Below are positions 20,956-32,244 of a DNA stretch of 64,000 bases, piece after piece. The first letter of the stretch is position 1; the number at the start of each line of letters is the position of its first letter. Source of the DNA: Anthoceros angustus (lineage: Eukaryota > Streptophyta > Anthocerotopsida > Anthocerotales > Anthocerotaceae). The DNA lies in the NCBI GenBank assembly GCA_010909165.1, contig VJWM01000068.1, forward strand, positions 992,001 to 1,056,000. Direction: 5' to 3'. Both the position numbers and the translations under genes were made by a program. The notes beneath the pieces were generated by a model. The model was not told where the DNA came from. It worked only from the letters and a program-made list of their open reading frames with translations, and did not search any database.

Positions 20956-23152
20956 CTAAGTTCGAGCTAGCTTCTTCTCATTATACTCATCAAGAAGCTT
21001 GCACAACAGGGCAAGCTGAACTGCCAAGACGTTGTTGCCGCATTCCGCACCAGGGCTGTTCACCTGTACCCGCAGAGGACACAGAATTCAGGACTTCGGC
21101 TGCAACGGTGTGAAAGTGGACTAGGTGTGCAGAGATAAGAGATTATACTACCTTAGCCTCCATATCTCGTAGCTCGTCCACTGGATGAGGATTTGTTGTA
21201 GACTCAGTGGATACCCAGTCCAAATGGAAGACAGGGATCTGGGAGGGATATTGCACGGAGATTTTCACCTGATGGCAAATCATGCAGTGAGCAGAGCATT
21301 GCTGTTTCATTTGGATACACGTGAACACAGCTTGGAAGATGGATGGCACGGCATGATTACCTGTAGTTCTAGCTGGAGGTGTCTGCCCCCACTTTGACCT
21401 TCTCTCCTCAGTACAGCTCGGAATTCTCGCTCTCCAATTTTGTCCCAAGTTCCTTTGTTTTTAGCAGGCTCTTTGGATTTTGCTGCTTCCTTCCGGAGTG
21501 CAGAAGGCATCTTACCATCCTTCACTGATTCTTGTCGTCCAAGAGAAGCTTCTTGATTTCCCCCATCTAACGGATCTACTGTGGTCGACCCTTGCTTGCT
21601 TGTCCCGGATCTGCGGCTCGAATTGCGCCCACTTTCTGACATTTCTACATCCACCTGTTTGGGTTGTGCTCTGTCCTTTGTAGGAGATGCTTTCAAAGCA
21701 TAAGCCTCTTTGGTGCTGTAGGCCTCTGATGGTCCATTCACCCCTTGTGCAGATGATGGAAGCTCCCCATCTTCCCTCCCACCTTCTAGGTCCCCAGCAT
21801 CCCTCTAAGATCCAAGGGCTGTACCTCAGACCAGCTCCGCAACCCACATTTTGACTTGTGCTGAGCCCAAGGAGCTTCACTGGCTTTGACAGGAGGGAGT
21901 TTCAACTTGAACAAACAATCCAGCTGCTCCTGCATAGCCAGGCATGTCAAGGTGGTTATTTATGGGGTGTGCCTGCCAGATAAGCAGTACAGAAGTACTT
22001 TTAGCACAGCTTGGTAACCACAATGTCCGAGACAATTACTTCAGAGCATGGAGAGCTTTCCGGCTGCAGAACAGCTTGCAGAAAGGTCTGGATTCGGTGC
22101 TGCTCTCGGTATACAGCCAGTCCATCACCCACCGCTGCACATCTCAGATCTGAGGATCTGGGTGTCTGCAAAGAAGCCTCAGCAAGAAAGTCCATGCCAG
22201 CCACCAGTTGTGCCCACTTGTACGGTCGCAGAGAGCGTTTTTTATCTAACAGAAGATTGCCTCCAATTTGTGTAGCAGCAGACTACATTCCATGACACGA
22301 CCAGACTATTAGAGACGTAATGTATGCCAAAGAGGAAGTTGACAGAAATTAAATCCTGAACTGCGCACACCTGATTAGGTAAATCCAGACCTTGATCATC
22401 TGGAAAGAGGTTGACAAGCCAGTTACTCTGATCACCTCCTTGTGAGATATCAAGTCCTGCATAGACAACGTTGACCTTTGGCAGAAACTCAAAGCGTAAA
22501 GTCAAAGTTTTGTTCTGCTTCTCATTCCACAGCTTCTGGTCTTGGCCAATGTGTAGCAGTACGGCCAAAGGATGAGCATTGTAGATTCCTTCACCATCTG
22601 CATTCCCTTTCTCGTGGGCCCTTTTTGCCCTCTTCCTACGTCTCTGAGAGTCATCCTCCTCCTCGACATCTTCATCACCTCTTAGTTCATCTTTGGCTGA
22701 GCCTGTCAACCACAAGTTCAATCCCAACTGGACTCACTCCCACATGCATCGACAGATGGCTACAGGTGACAACTCAGTGCTTAAAGAAATCCTGAAACTG
22801 TCCTTAGATACAAACCTGCCATCCTGCTCATCATCTGGCGAGCAACTGCTTGTGCTTCTTTAGCACTTCCAATGATCTCCAGATCGATATTTTCTCCTGA
22901 AGCTTCCCTTTCCGTCACAAGTTGTGTATACAATATGTACAAGGGTGGGGCAAGGAGCTCAGCAAGCTGATGCTGCTTCATACGATTCATATGCAGCATT
23001 CCAAGTTGCTGCTGCACTTGCAATGAGGCCTTCTTCACAGTCTTCAAATGTGAAGGGAGGCTGGATAAAAACTTCTTCCTGCCGGCAAGGCTTTCCTGTA
23101 ACAACTTCTTTTTGACTTCAAGTACCTCTCGCTGTTCGCATAACCCCTTCCT
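20956..23152 (-). CDS. THO5: THO complex subunit 5, C-terminal two-thirds (block 6)
   Basis: THO5 is part of the THO/TREX complex that couples transcription to mRNA export and, in plants, small-RNA production. On the minus strand the exon ending at 23152 has 'KKFLSSLPSHLKTVKKASL', 'VQQQLGMLHMNRMKQHQLA' and 'LAPPLYILYTQL', a block characteristic of THOC5. Next comes an acidic/basic linker 'DVEEEDDSQRRRKRAK', then 'LTLRFEFLPKVNVVYAGLD' and 'NLFPDDQGLDLPNQ'. The C-terminal exons carry 'REFRAVLRREG' (from 21361), 'VKISVQYPSQIPVFHLDW' (21152-21268) and 'AVQLALLCKLLDEYNEK' with the stop at 20956-20958. The protein continues beyond 23152, but the expected preceding exons are not found in the window. 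Upstream of 23152 lies about 400 bp of GC-rich sequence without coding signal. Confidence 0.88.
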
Positions 23153-23568
23153 CTGCCACAAAAAATTCTATCTGATTATACCTGCGTGCCGGCCGGGCCG
23201 GAATTGCGCAGGCGCGGGAACAGGACCGAGGGGGAGGGGCGCAAGAGCCCGAGAGCCAGGCCTTGCGAAGAAGTAACCCCGCCGGCCAGCCCGACTGCCG
23301 GTCGCTTCCGGTCGACTTCCGGTCATTTCAGCCACTCTCCCGCCAATCTGAAATCAGTCTACTCCACGCAAGTTCCGGCTTCGCAATGGCTGCTTACATG
23401 GAGCCCTAAAATAAGCAGGCCGCCCTTAATTTATCGATATTTTTAGCCGCAGCCCATGGGAACGTTTGTTCAGATTTGTTGTCGCCGAGCTGGTCCCGCG
23501 CTCTGTTGCCCACTATTCTCGCCAGCATTCAGATACAAACTCTGATCAGCTCTTCAAAGCAAATTTTC
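23153..23568. other. GC-rich unique segment next to THO5 exon
   Basis: Found once. It lies upstream of the THO5 'KGLCEQRE' exon on the minus strand, so it may be intron. The part nearest the exon is GC-rich and holds three copies of 'ccggtc' within 23300-23330. The rest is ordinary mixed sequence. No open frame looks coding. It is missing from block 7, which should contain it. Confidence 0.4.
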
Positions 23569-25389
23569 AAATCCTAGTCATGAAGACCAGATTCCAGCAT
23601 AAGAAACTCTTTAGAATAGAGACTGCTGCACACCTATAGTTACATAATGCTACTATTGTACACGTCTAAGTTCGAGCTAGCTTCTTCTCATTATACTCAT
23701 CAAGAAGCTTGCACAACAGGGCAAGCTGAACTGCCAAGACGTTGTTGCCGCATTCCGCACCAGGGCTGTTCACCTGTACCCGCAGAGGACACAGAATTCA
23801 GGACTTCGGGCTGCAACGGTGTGAAAGTGGACTAGGTGTGCAGAGATAAGAGATTATACTACCTTAGCCTCCATATCTCGTAGCTCGTCCACTGGATGAG
23901 GATTTGTTGTAGACTCAGTGGATACCCAGTCCAAATGGAAGACAGGGATCTGGGAGGGATATTGCACGGAGATTTTCACCTGATGGCAAATCATGCAGTG
24001 AGCAGAGCATTGCTGTTTCATTTGGATACACGTGAACACAGCTTGGAAGATGGATGGCACGGCATGATTACCTGTAGTTCTAGCTGGAGGTGTCTGCCCC
24101 CACTTTGACCTTCTCTCCTCAGTACAGCTCGGAATTCTCGCTCTCCAATTTTGTCCCAAGTTCCTTTGTTTTTAGCAGGCTCTTTGGATTTTGCTGCTTC
24201 CTTCCGGAGTGCAGAAGGCATCTTACCATCCTTCACTGATTCTTGTCGTCCAAGAGAAGCTTCTTGATTTCCCCCATCTAACGGATCTACTGTGGTCGAC
24301 CCTTGCTTGCTTGTCCCGGATCTGCGGCTCGAATTGCGCCCACTTTCTGACATTTCTACATCCACCTGTTTGGGTTGTGCTCTGTCCTTTGTAGGAGATG
24401 CTTTCAAAGCATAAGCCTCTTTGGTGCTGTAGGCCTCTGATGGTCCATTCACCCCTTGTGCAGATGATGGAAGCTCCCCATCTTCCCTCCCACCTTCTAG
24501 GTCCCCAGCATCCCCTCTAAGATCCAAGGGCTGTACCTCAGACCAGCTCCGCAACCCACATTTTGACTTGTGCTGAGCCCAAGGAGCTTCACTGGCTTTG
24601 ACAGGAGGGAGTTTCAACTTGAACAAACAATCCAGCTGCTCCCTGCATAGCCAGGCATGTCAAGGTGGTTATTTATGGGGGTGTGCCTGCCAGATAAGCA
24701 GTACAGAAGTACTTTTAGCACAGCTTGGTAACCACAATGTCCGAGACAATTACTTCAGAGCATGGAGAGCTTTTCGACGCTGCAGAACAGCTTGCAGAAA
24801 GGTCTGGATTCGGTGCTGCTCTCGGTATACAGCCAGTCCATCACCCACCGCTGCACATCTCAGATCTGAGGATCTGGGTGTCTGCAAAGAAGCCTCAGCA
24901 AGAAAGTCCATGCCAGCCACCAGTTGTGCCCACTTGTACGGTCGCAGAGAGCGTTTTTTATCTAACAGAAGATTGCCTCCAATTTGTGTAGCAGCAGACT
25001 ACATTCCATGACACGACCAGACTATTAGAGACGTAATGTATGCCAAAGAGGAAGTTGACAGAAATTAAATCCTGAACTGCGCACACCTGATTAGGTAAAT
25101 CCAGACCTTGATCATCTGGAAAGAGGTTGACAAGCCAGTTACTCTGATCACCTCCTTGTGAGATATCAAGTCCTGCATAGACAACGTTGACCTTTGGCAG
25201 AAACTCAAAGCGTAAAGTCAAAGTTTTGTTCTGCTTCTCATTCCACAGCTTCTGGTCTTGGCCAATGTGTAGCAGTACGGCCAAAGGATGAGCATTGTAG
25301 ATTCCTTCACCATCTGCATTCCCTTTCTCGTGGGCCCTTTTGCCCTCTTCCTACGTCTCTGAGAGTCATCCTCCTCCTCGACATCTTCA
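23569..25389 (+). repeat. Direct duplicate of 20859-22674
   Basis: THO5 3' half. The left join shares 'aaatcc'. At its right end this copy leaves the shared sequence before the first copy does, unlike every other repeat. Confidence 0.93.
23666..25389 (-). CDS. THO5: THO5, C-terminal half (block 7 copy)
   Basis: Repeat of 20956-22674, same exons and stop codon (23666-23668). It stops short of the 'SLPSHLKTVKK' exon: at 25389 the sequence leaves the acidic linker and continues with a different stretch that ends in a splice-acceptor-like 'ggtttgcag' on the minus strand. The central exon reads slightly better here: 'KLKLPPVKASEAPWAQHKS' runs in frame into 'WSEVQPLDLRGDAGDLEGG', where block 6 has lost one C near 21805. 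Confidence 0.87.
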
Positions 25390-25499
25390 CCTGCAAACCA
25401 CTTGTTACCCAGAATCCTCTCCACCCATCAAACCCGTTTTGAAGTGCAGCATCACTCTAAGACACATGAGGAACAATGGAGCAGAGTCAGACAACAGAC

Positions 25500-25661
25500 C
25501 TGACGCAGGTCAAGAAACTTGACAGAAGCCTCTGTTATGAGCTCCCGCAGCTCCCGACCCCTCTGCTTGTTCCGCTTCAAGGTCAGCATTTCGGAGAGGG
25601 TCGCTTCGATTGAGCCCTTGATCTCGTGCAGGACCTCATACCGGGTGGTCGCTTTTCCCAT
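25500..25661 (-). CDS. THO5: THO5 N-terminal exon (block 8)
   Basis: From the ATG at 25659-25661 it reads 'MGKATTRYEVLHEIKGSIE', then 'RELRELITEASVKFLDLRQ', and a donor 'gtctgt' follows at 25499. The 'ELRELIT...F..LRQ' motif is the usual N-terminus of plant THO5. In the family roughly 60-100 residues lie between this exon and 'KKFLSSLPSHLK'. They are missing here because this block starts at 25390 and does not overlap the THO5 part of block 6. An alternative frame upstream (25662-25810) is open ('SDPHWVVSGRNRTLEGG') and could be a 5' extension. Confidence 0.75.
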
Positions 25662-26365
25662 GCTGACCAACAGCCTCTATCACCGAATTGATTCAACCAC
25701 CCATGGAGAATTTTGCGGCTCACAGCCTCCACCTGAACCTGCTCAGGTTCAACACCTCCTTCAAGCGTGCGATTCCTACCGGAGACGACCCAATGGGGGT
25801 CAGACAAACAACAGATCCCATCTGACGTCTAACAAGGAGAAATAACGAGCGTGATCCGTTAAGACAATTGGCACGCGAGACCTGTGCGGTGCCAGGCAAA
25901 ACCTAACTCTGACACGCGAGGAACTGCCATTGTGATGAGCCTCTGTTCACATTCCAGGGCTTAAGACGATGTTGCTTGCGACTCGCTGACTTCATTGATC
26001 GACAGGGCATCTGAAGACTTCGCTGTCTCTGTCTGGAATCAAAAAACCTTCTTGTACAGGCCTTTCAATGGTTGGTTGAGGACAGACGGAGCTCCATACA
26101 GATTTCTGGATGCGAGATTGTGACTTCCTGTGTGCAAGAAGCAGTTGGGCAACTACTGCTTGGCGTTGCACTCTAGTGACGATACAGATCAAGGTCTTGC
26201 ATCACCCTGGGAATAATTTTCTTGAGAGACCAGAGTGCGTGACAGCAACGCATGCAATAAGGCCTCCCCGTTTGTGACGTTGAAGCAACAAGCTCAGCAG
26301 CTAATCTGACATTGCACTGCAGTGTGCTTCATCAACGGACCGGACGTTGTTTGTGACTAGCCACG
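25662..26365. promoter_or_regulatory. Divergent region, THO5 (-) / coiled-coil gene (+)
   Basis: About 700 bp between two start codons facing away from each other. It should hold both promoters. No TATA box or repeat stands out. The first 150 bp may still be THO5 coding in another frame. Confidence 0.45.
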
Positions 26366-27297
26366 ATGCTGACATTCCCAAGCAACAAGCAATGCATCAT
26401 GAACAGGCCAATCAGACCTGGAATTTATTCCAATTTTGAGGTTAGTAAGCATCTGCTTCAAGTTTATCGTCAGCCGGAGCCCAAGCCAGGCAGACGTGTC
26501 AACCCTCCCCGTACTGCAGCACATTGAGAAGGAGTATCAGGAGCAGTTGCTGGACTTGAAGGTGCGCCAAAACAAGTACAACCAGCACGTGGAGGCAATT
26601 AGGCAGCATGTGTCTCCTACAAGGGAGAGCAGGCTTCAACAGCAGTAAGCTTTCTGGAAGCCAGGGAGAGGGATTCATCTTCCGGTACTGCAGAGAGAAT
26701 CTCGTCTGAAAGTCTTGAATGCCATCCTTTTGATAGAGCCGCTACGAGGGCATCCATGGAAGAGCAGCTTCAGATGAAGGAAAAGATGAAGGAAGCGGAA
26801 AAGCTTGAGGAACACAAACTGTTCTGTTACAACGAGTACCTAAGACGGTACTTTGACACACCCAGGCTGCTTGATGGGCTCAATATACTCCAGCTTTGTA
26901 TGACTCCCTGGCGGTCATGCAGATTTCATGGTCCCCACTGCGTTGAAGGGCATCTTGCCAGGGAGAGAGAAAGGAGAGCGTACTTGAGGGAATTGATGAA
27001 GGACAATATTGAGGTTGTGCCCTGGTGTTTTGGTTCCAGATAGTCTAAATTCTAACTGGCACTAGCTGCTCACAACCTGCAACCTCCCACCCTTCAACAT
27101 GAAGTCTGAATTGCTCCTTTCTCCACAGATGGCAAAGCTACGGAAGGAGCTGGAGAGAAGAGATAGGCAACGGCAACTAGAGATGGACGAAATTCGGGCT
27201 CATACGACTTGCACTTGGAACCGAAGACACTACATTTGAAGTGTTGTCCTGCTTGAACAAGCTTCAATTGGCACGAGACGACGCTAAAGCCACGTAG
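26366..27297 (+). CDS. Unrecognised coiled-coil protein (block 8)
   Basis: I do not recognise the family. The ATG at 26366 opens 'MLTFPSNKQCIMNRPIRPG' and continues to 'VYRQPEPKPGRRVNPPRTA'. One missing base near 26523 then leads into 'HIEKEYQEQLLDLKVRQNK' and 'YNQHVEAIRQHVSPTRE', with a 'gtaagc' donor near 26647. The next exon has 'MEEQLQMKEKMKEAEKLEE' and 'HKLFCYNEYLRRYFD', then in another frame 'RERERRAYLRELMKDNIE'. After an intron ending 'ctccacag' (27128) comes 'MAKLRKELERRDRQRQLEM'. A last frame change gives 'LALGTEDTTFEVLSCLNKL' and a stop at 27295-27297. Charged heptad-like sequence dominates, so a long helical rod or partner-binding protein is likely, about 250 residues. Tail-to-tail with ORC6, 290 bp apart. 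Confidence 0.6.
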
Positions 27298-27587
27298 GAA
27301 GCTTTCTTAGCGGCTGTTCGGTTCCTGTTGGAAACTTGCAGAAACAGAGTGGAAGCTGGATCACTGGTTACCTGAAACCGTTCACATGGCAAAACGGCCA
27401 ATGGGCCATGCACAGGCTACTTGGCCTCTCATTCCCCTCGAATCAGCCCACCACGATTTCTAACATGGGTTATACAGCGTGAAGTTTCACTGGATGTTGA
27501 TCTTCTTTCCTTGAAAAGCTGAGTGTCGTTTGTTTTGTCACTGGTTTTCTGGACACGTCTGTGAAAGGGAAACAACGACGGAATGGT

Positions 27588-29117
27588 TCAGTCACTATTT
27601 GAAACCGCCCGACAACCGACAGCATGTGAAGGTCGAGACTGACCAGATGAAACATGTAGCTGGATGGCGTTTCGTGCCTCCATAATCGCAGATTTCCAGT
27701 CGTCGTAACCAGCTTTGTGCTCGGCTTTCCTCGACCGTTTTAACCCTGGAACCTGAATGGGAAGAAGAACAGGACACACTGAGTTTCACGTCTGGTATAG
27801 AAGGTAGCAGCACGGCATTAAAAATGAAGTACCTGCAAGCCATCGTCCAAGTCAAGAGGCTCCTCGTTTTCATCACTAGAATCCTCCAGCTCATCCTGTT
27901 TTCTTTTGCTAGGAAGGGCGTCTAGAAGGTCTATGCATCAGAAACATGGAGTAAGCATCAGGAATTAATCAGCAAGAAGGTAGTGGGCAGGACGCAAGAG
28001 CAACTAAGAAAGCTACCTCGTTGTCCCCTGATCTTCGCAGGATCTTTTTTCTCCTTTTCAATGCCCAGAATGTCAAAGCACAAGTCGAGCATTGATGTTG
28101 CTACCTGCGCGAAACAAAACATCATCTCGCTGGCAAAGTCAAGGAGGCAAGGGTGCTTTCCTATGTTAAGGGAAAGCTTACGTTTCCGAACTCGGATTCG
28201 GATGTGCCACAGATGTCCAGAAGCTTCATCTTGTCCACTTTCAACTGCTCATAGGACAAGCAACACACGACGTGAGCAATTCAGCAACAACTCTTACCAA
28301 TTCACGAGGCAAACAGGAGACCCTGCTACCATTACCGGATCTAGACACTAGGATGAAAGTACCTTGTTCTTCTTTGCACAGAGGAAGAAAGCAACCGAAG
28401 TGAACACAGGACGCCCAAAATCTGCACTTGCTCTTCTACCCGCAGGCAAAGCCGCCAAGAATCTGGTCTTATACCTACAACAAACAACACAGGGAGATGC
28501 CATTCAGCATCTGTTGAGCTGGTATCTACAGAACTATGACCTTAAATAACAAAGGAGCAACTTACAGTGTCAAAGCTTTATGTACAGCATCAACTAGCCT
28601 AACGCACCCAAACTGCACTGCTAACTCTCGCACGTCAACTTTGTTCCTGCACAGAATGCACATCGTTGGAAAGGACACACAACATGATTAGGACGGGTCA
28701 CAAAACCAGAGCCTGGACCTCTTCTCTGCAATGCTAAGACGAAAACACTACCTTATCCCCAACGCATTCTGCAACGCATTCATACACCTGACATAAGCTT
28801 TGTCAGACATCCCACTCACACGAGTCGCCTTCGATCTGTTAAATGGGACCTGCAATCTGCAACCACAATGCATAAGCTCCAAGGGCTACACCACAGCAAG
28901 GCAACCGATAGACCCGCATTGCTACCGTGAAACCAACCTCAGGCGGGACAAGGGAGCTTACTCAGTGCAAGCAAGTTCGAGGCACAGAACCGACTTGCAC
29001 ACTTCCCCTGCACAACAACAGCGGAAGCACAACCCATGAGACAAAGTGAGCAAAATTGAGGTGAAACACGAAAATCCGAGAGCCAGCCGCAGCCGCAGCC
29101 ACAGCCCGCCATCCCTC
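27588..29117 (-). CDS. ORC6: ORC6, exons 2-9 (block 8 copy)
   Basis: Matches 32532-34055 of the full copy and lacks exon 1, since the block ends at 29117 inside intron 1. Exon 6 is best read here: near 28190 the bases 'ggaaac' keep 'GTSESEFGN' in frame, where the later copies have lost one G ('tttcgaactc' on the plus strand). Otherwise it matches the other copies apart from a few run lengths (for example 'tttttt' near 28045 against five T later). Confidence 0.9.
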
Positions 29118-29901
29118 CCGTACTGCAGCACATTGAGAAGGAGTATCAGGAGCAGTTGCTGGACTTGAAGGTGCGCCAAAACAAGTACAACCAGCACGTG
29201 GAGGCAATTAGGCAGCATGTGTCTCCTACAAGGGAGAGCAGGCTTCAACAGCAGTAAGCTTTCTGGAAGCCAGGGAGAGGGATTCATCTTCCGGTACTGC
29301 AGAGAATCTCGTCTGAAAGTCTTGAATGCCATCCTTTGATAGAGCCGCTACGAGGGCATCCATGGAAGAGCAGCTTCAGATGAAGGAAAAGATGAAGGAA
29401 GCGGAAAAGCTTGAGGAACACAAACTGTTCTGTTACAACGAGTACCTAAGACGGTACTTTGACACACCCAGGCTGCTTGATGGGCTCAATATACTCCAGC
29501 TTTGTATGACTCCTGGCGGTCATGCAGATTTCATGGTCCCCACTGCGTTGAAGGGCATCTTGCCAGGAGAGAGAAAGGAGAGCGTACTTGAGGGAATTGA
29601 TGAAGGACAATATTGAGGTTGTGCCCTGGTGTTTTGGTTCCAGATAGTCTAAATTCTAACTGGCACTAGCTGCTCACAACCTGCAACCTCCCACCCTTCA
29701 ACATGAAGTCTGAATTGCTCCTTTCTCCACAGATGGCAAAGCTACGGAAGGAGCTGGAGAGAAGAGATAGGCAACGGCAACTAGAGATGGACGAAATTCG
29801 GGCTCATACGACTTGCACTTGGAACCGAAGACACTACATTTGAAGTGTTGTCCTGCTTGAACAAGCTTCAATTGGCACGAGACGACGCTAAAGCCACGTA
29901 G
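29113..29901 (+). CDS. Coiled-coil protein lacking its 5' end (block 9 copy)
   Basis: Repeat of 26503-27297 from 'RTAAHIEKEYQEQ' to the stop. It lacks the 'MLTFPSNK' start. It has two fewer bases at the exon 2 acceptor (near 29300), one T less near 29337, and single-base losses near 29515 and 29567. As a result 'FDRAATRASMEEQLQMKEK' stays in one frame with 'HADFMVPTALKGILPG', while the 'RAYLRELMKDNIE' frame is lost. The two copies disagree on which frame follows 'LNILQLCMTP'. The block 8 frame joins the next coiled-coil exon better. Confidence 0.6.
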
Positions 29902-31711
29902 GAAGCTTTCTTAGCGGCTGTTCGGTTCCTGTTGGAAACTTGCAGAAACAGAGTGGAAGCTGGATCACTGGTTACCTGAAACCGTTCACATGGCAAAACG
30001 GCCAATGGGCCATGCACAGGCTACTTGGCCTCTCATTCCTCGAATCAGCCCACCACGATTTCTAACATGGGTTATACAGCGTGAAGTTTCACTGGATGTT
30101 GATCTTCTTTCCTTGAAAAGCTGAGTGTCGTTTGTTTTGTCACTGGTTTTCTGGACACGTCTGTGAAAGGAAACAACGACGGAATGGTTCAGTCACTATT
30201 TGAAACCGCCCGACAACCGACAGCATGTGAAGGTCGAGACTGACCAGATGAAACATGTAGCTGGATGGCGTTTCGTGCCTCCATAATCGCAGATTTCCAG
30301 TCGTCGTAACCAGCTTTGTGCTCGGCTTTCCTCGACCGTTTTAACCCTGGAACCTGAATGGGAAGAAGAACAGGACACACTGAGTTTCACGTCTGGTATA
30401 GAAGGTAGCAGCACGGCATTAAAATGAAGTACCTGCAAGCCATCGTCCAAGTCAAGAGGCTCCTCGTTTTCATCACTAGAATCCTCCAGCTCATCCTGTT
30501 TTCTTTGCTAGGAAGGGCGTCTAGAAGGTCTATGCATCAGAAACATGGAGTAAGCATCAGGAATTAATCAGCAAGAAGGTAGTGGGCAGGACGCAAGAGC
30601 AACTAAGAAAGCTACCTCGTTGTCCCCTGATCTTCGCAGGATCTTTTTCTCCTTTTCAATGCCCAGAATGTCAAAGCACAAGTCGAGCATTGATGTTGCT
30701 ACCTGCGCGAAACAAAACATCATCTCGCTGGCAAAGTCAAGGAGGCAAGGGTGCTTTCCTATGTTAAGGAAAGCTTACGTTTCGAACTCGGATTCGGATG
30801 TGCCACAGATGTCCAGAAGCTTCATCTTGTCCACTTTCAACTGCTCATAGGACAAGCAACACGACGTGAGCAATTCAGCAACAACTCTTACCAATTCACG
30901 AGGCAAACAGGAGACCCTGCTACCATTACCGGATCTAGACACTAGGATGAAAGTACCTTGTTCTTCTTTGCACAGAGGAAGAAAGCAACCGAAGTGAACA
31001 CAGGACGCCCAAAATCTGCACTTGCTCTTCTACCCGCAGGCAAAGCCGCCAAGAATCTGGTCTTATACCTACAACAAACAACACAGGGAGATGCCATTCA
31101 GCATCTGTTGAGCTGGTATCTACAGAACTATGACCTTAAATAACAAAGGAGCAACTTACAGTGTCAAAGCTTTATGTACAGCATCAACTAGCCTAACGCA
31201 CCCAAACTGCACTGCTAACTCTCGCACGTCAACTTTGTTCCTGCACAGAATGCACATCGTTGGAAAGGACACACAACATGATTAGGACGGGTCACAAAAC
31301 CAGAGCCTGGACCTCTTCTCTGCAATGCTAAGACGAAAACACTACCTTATCCCCAACGCATTCTGCAACGCATTCATACACCTGACATAAGCTTTGTCAG
31401 ACATCCCACTCACACGAGTCGCCTTCGATCTGTTAAATGGGACCTGCAATCTGCAACCACAATGCATAAGCTCCAAGGGCTACACCACAGCAAGGCAACC
31501 GATAGACCCGCATTGCTACCGTGAAACCAACCTCAGGCGGGACAAGGGAGCTTACTCAGTGCAAGCAAGTTCGAGGCACAGAACCGACTTGCACACTTCC
31601 CCTGCACAACAACAGCGGAAGCACAACCCATGAGACAAAGTGAGCAAAATTGAGGTGAAACACGAAAATCCGAGAGCCAGCCGCAGCCGCAGCCACAGCC
31701 CGCCATCCCTC
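29113..31711 (+). repeat. Direct duplicate of 26503-29117
   Basis: Coiled-coil gene and ORC6 exons 2-9. The join shares 'ccctc'. Confidence 0.95.
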
Positions 31712-31877
31712 ATCCTTGCCCACTGAAAGGACACCCATCATCTTAGCAACATCACCCACCACTCCAAAACTGGCGGAGCTGAAATGCACGTTGCTGAGCC
31801 GCTGCAATTCTTGCGCCTTTTGGTCACCTGAGCCCCACCTTCATGCCCAGCTTCTCTTGCAGCGCTTTTATGTCCAT
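30189..31877 (-). CDS. ORC6: ORC6, all exons (block 9 copy)
   Basis: Covers the same nine exons as the copy at 32532-34222. Exon 1 carries an extra one-base loss near 31820 ('cttttggtc' against 'ctttttggtc') and another near 31890, so only its distal part reads in frame. Both flanks are the natural neighbours: the coiled-coil gene on the left, and on the right the ORC6 upstream region to 32245, where the block ends. Confidence 0.9.
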
Positions 31878-32244
31878 TTCCGCAACCCGACCGCCGTCCC
31901 TTCTTTGGCGTCACAGCTACCCCGGCAGCGCAAGACCCTTCAGTGCAGATACCAGGAGGTGCCCATCGCCCTGCTCGAGCCCCTGCCTCCACGTGAACAG
32001 GCAATCGTGGGCGCCCAGATCCGAGCACCAACGCAGGCGTCACCTGGCCTCAATGCGTGACAAAACACGCCGAGATGGATGTCGAGAGTAAGTCAGGAGA
32101 CCGCAGCACGACGGGAGCTGACTGGAATGCTCCAGGCTGGTGAGGTGAAGAAAGGCGTGGACAGAGAAGGAGGGCGGGAGAAGAGCACAGCGCGGGAACG
32201 CAACCTCTCCAATTTTGTCCTTACCAACTAACTGCAAACGTTGT

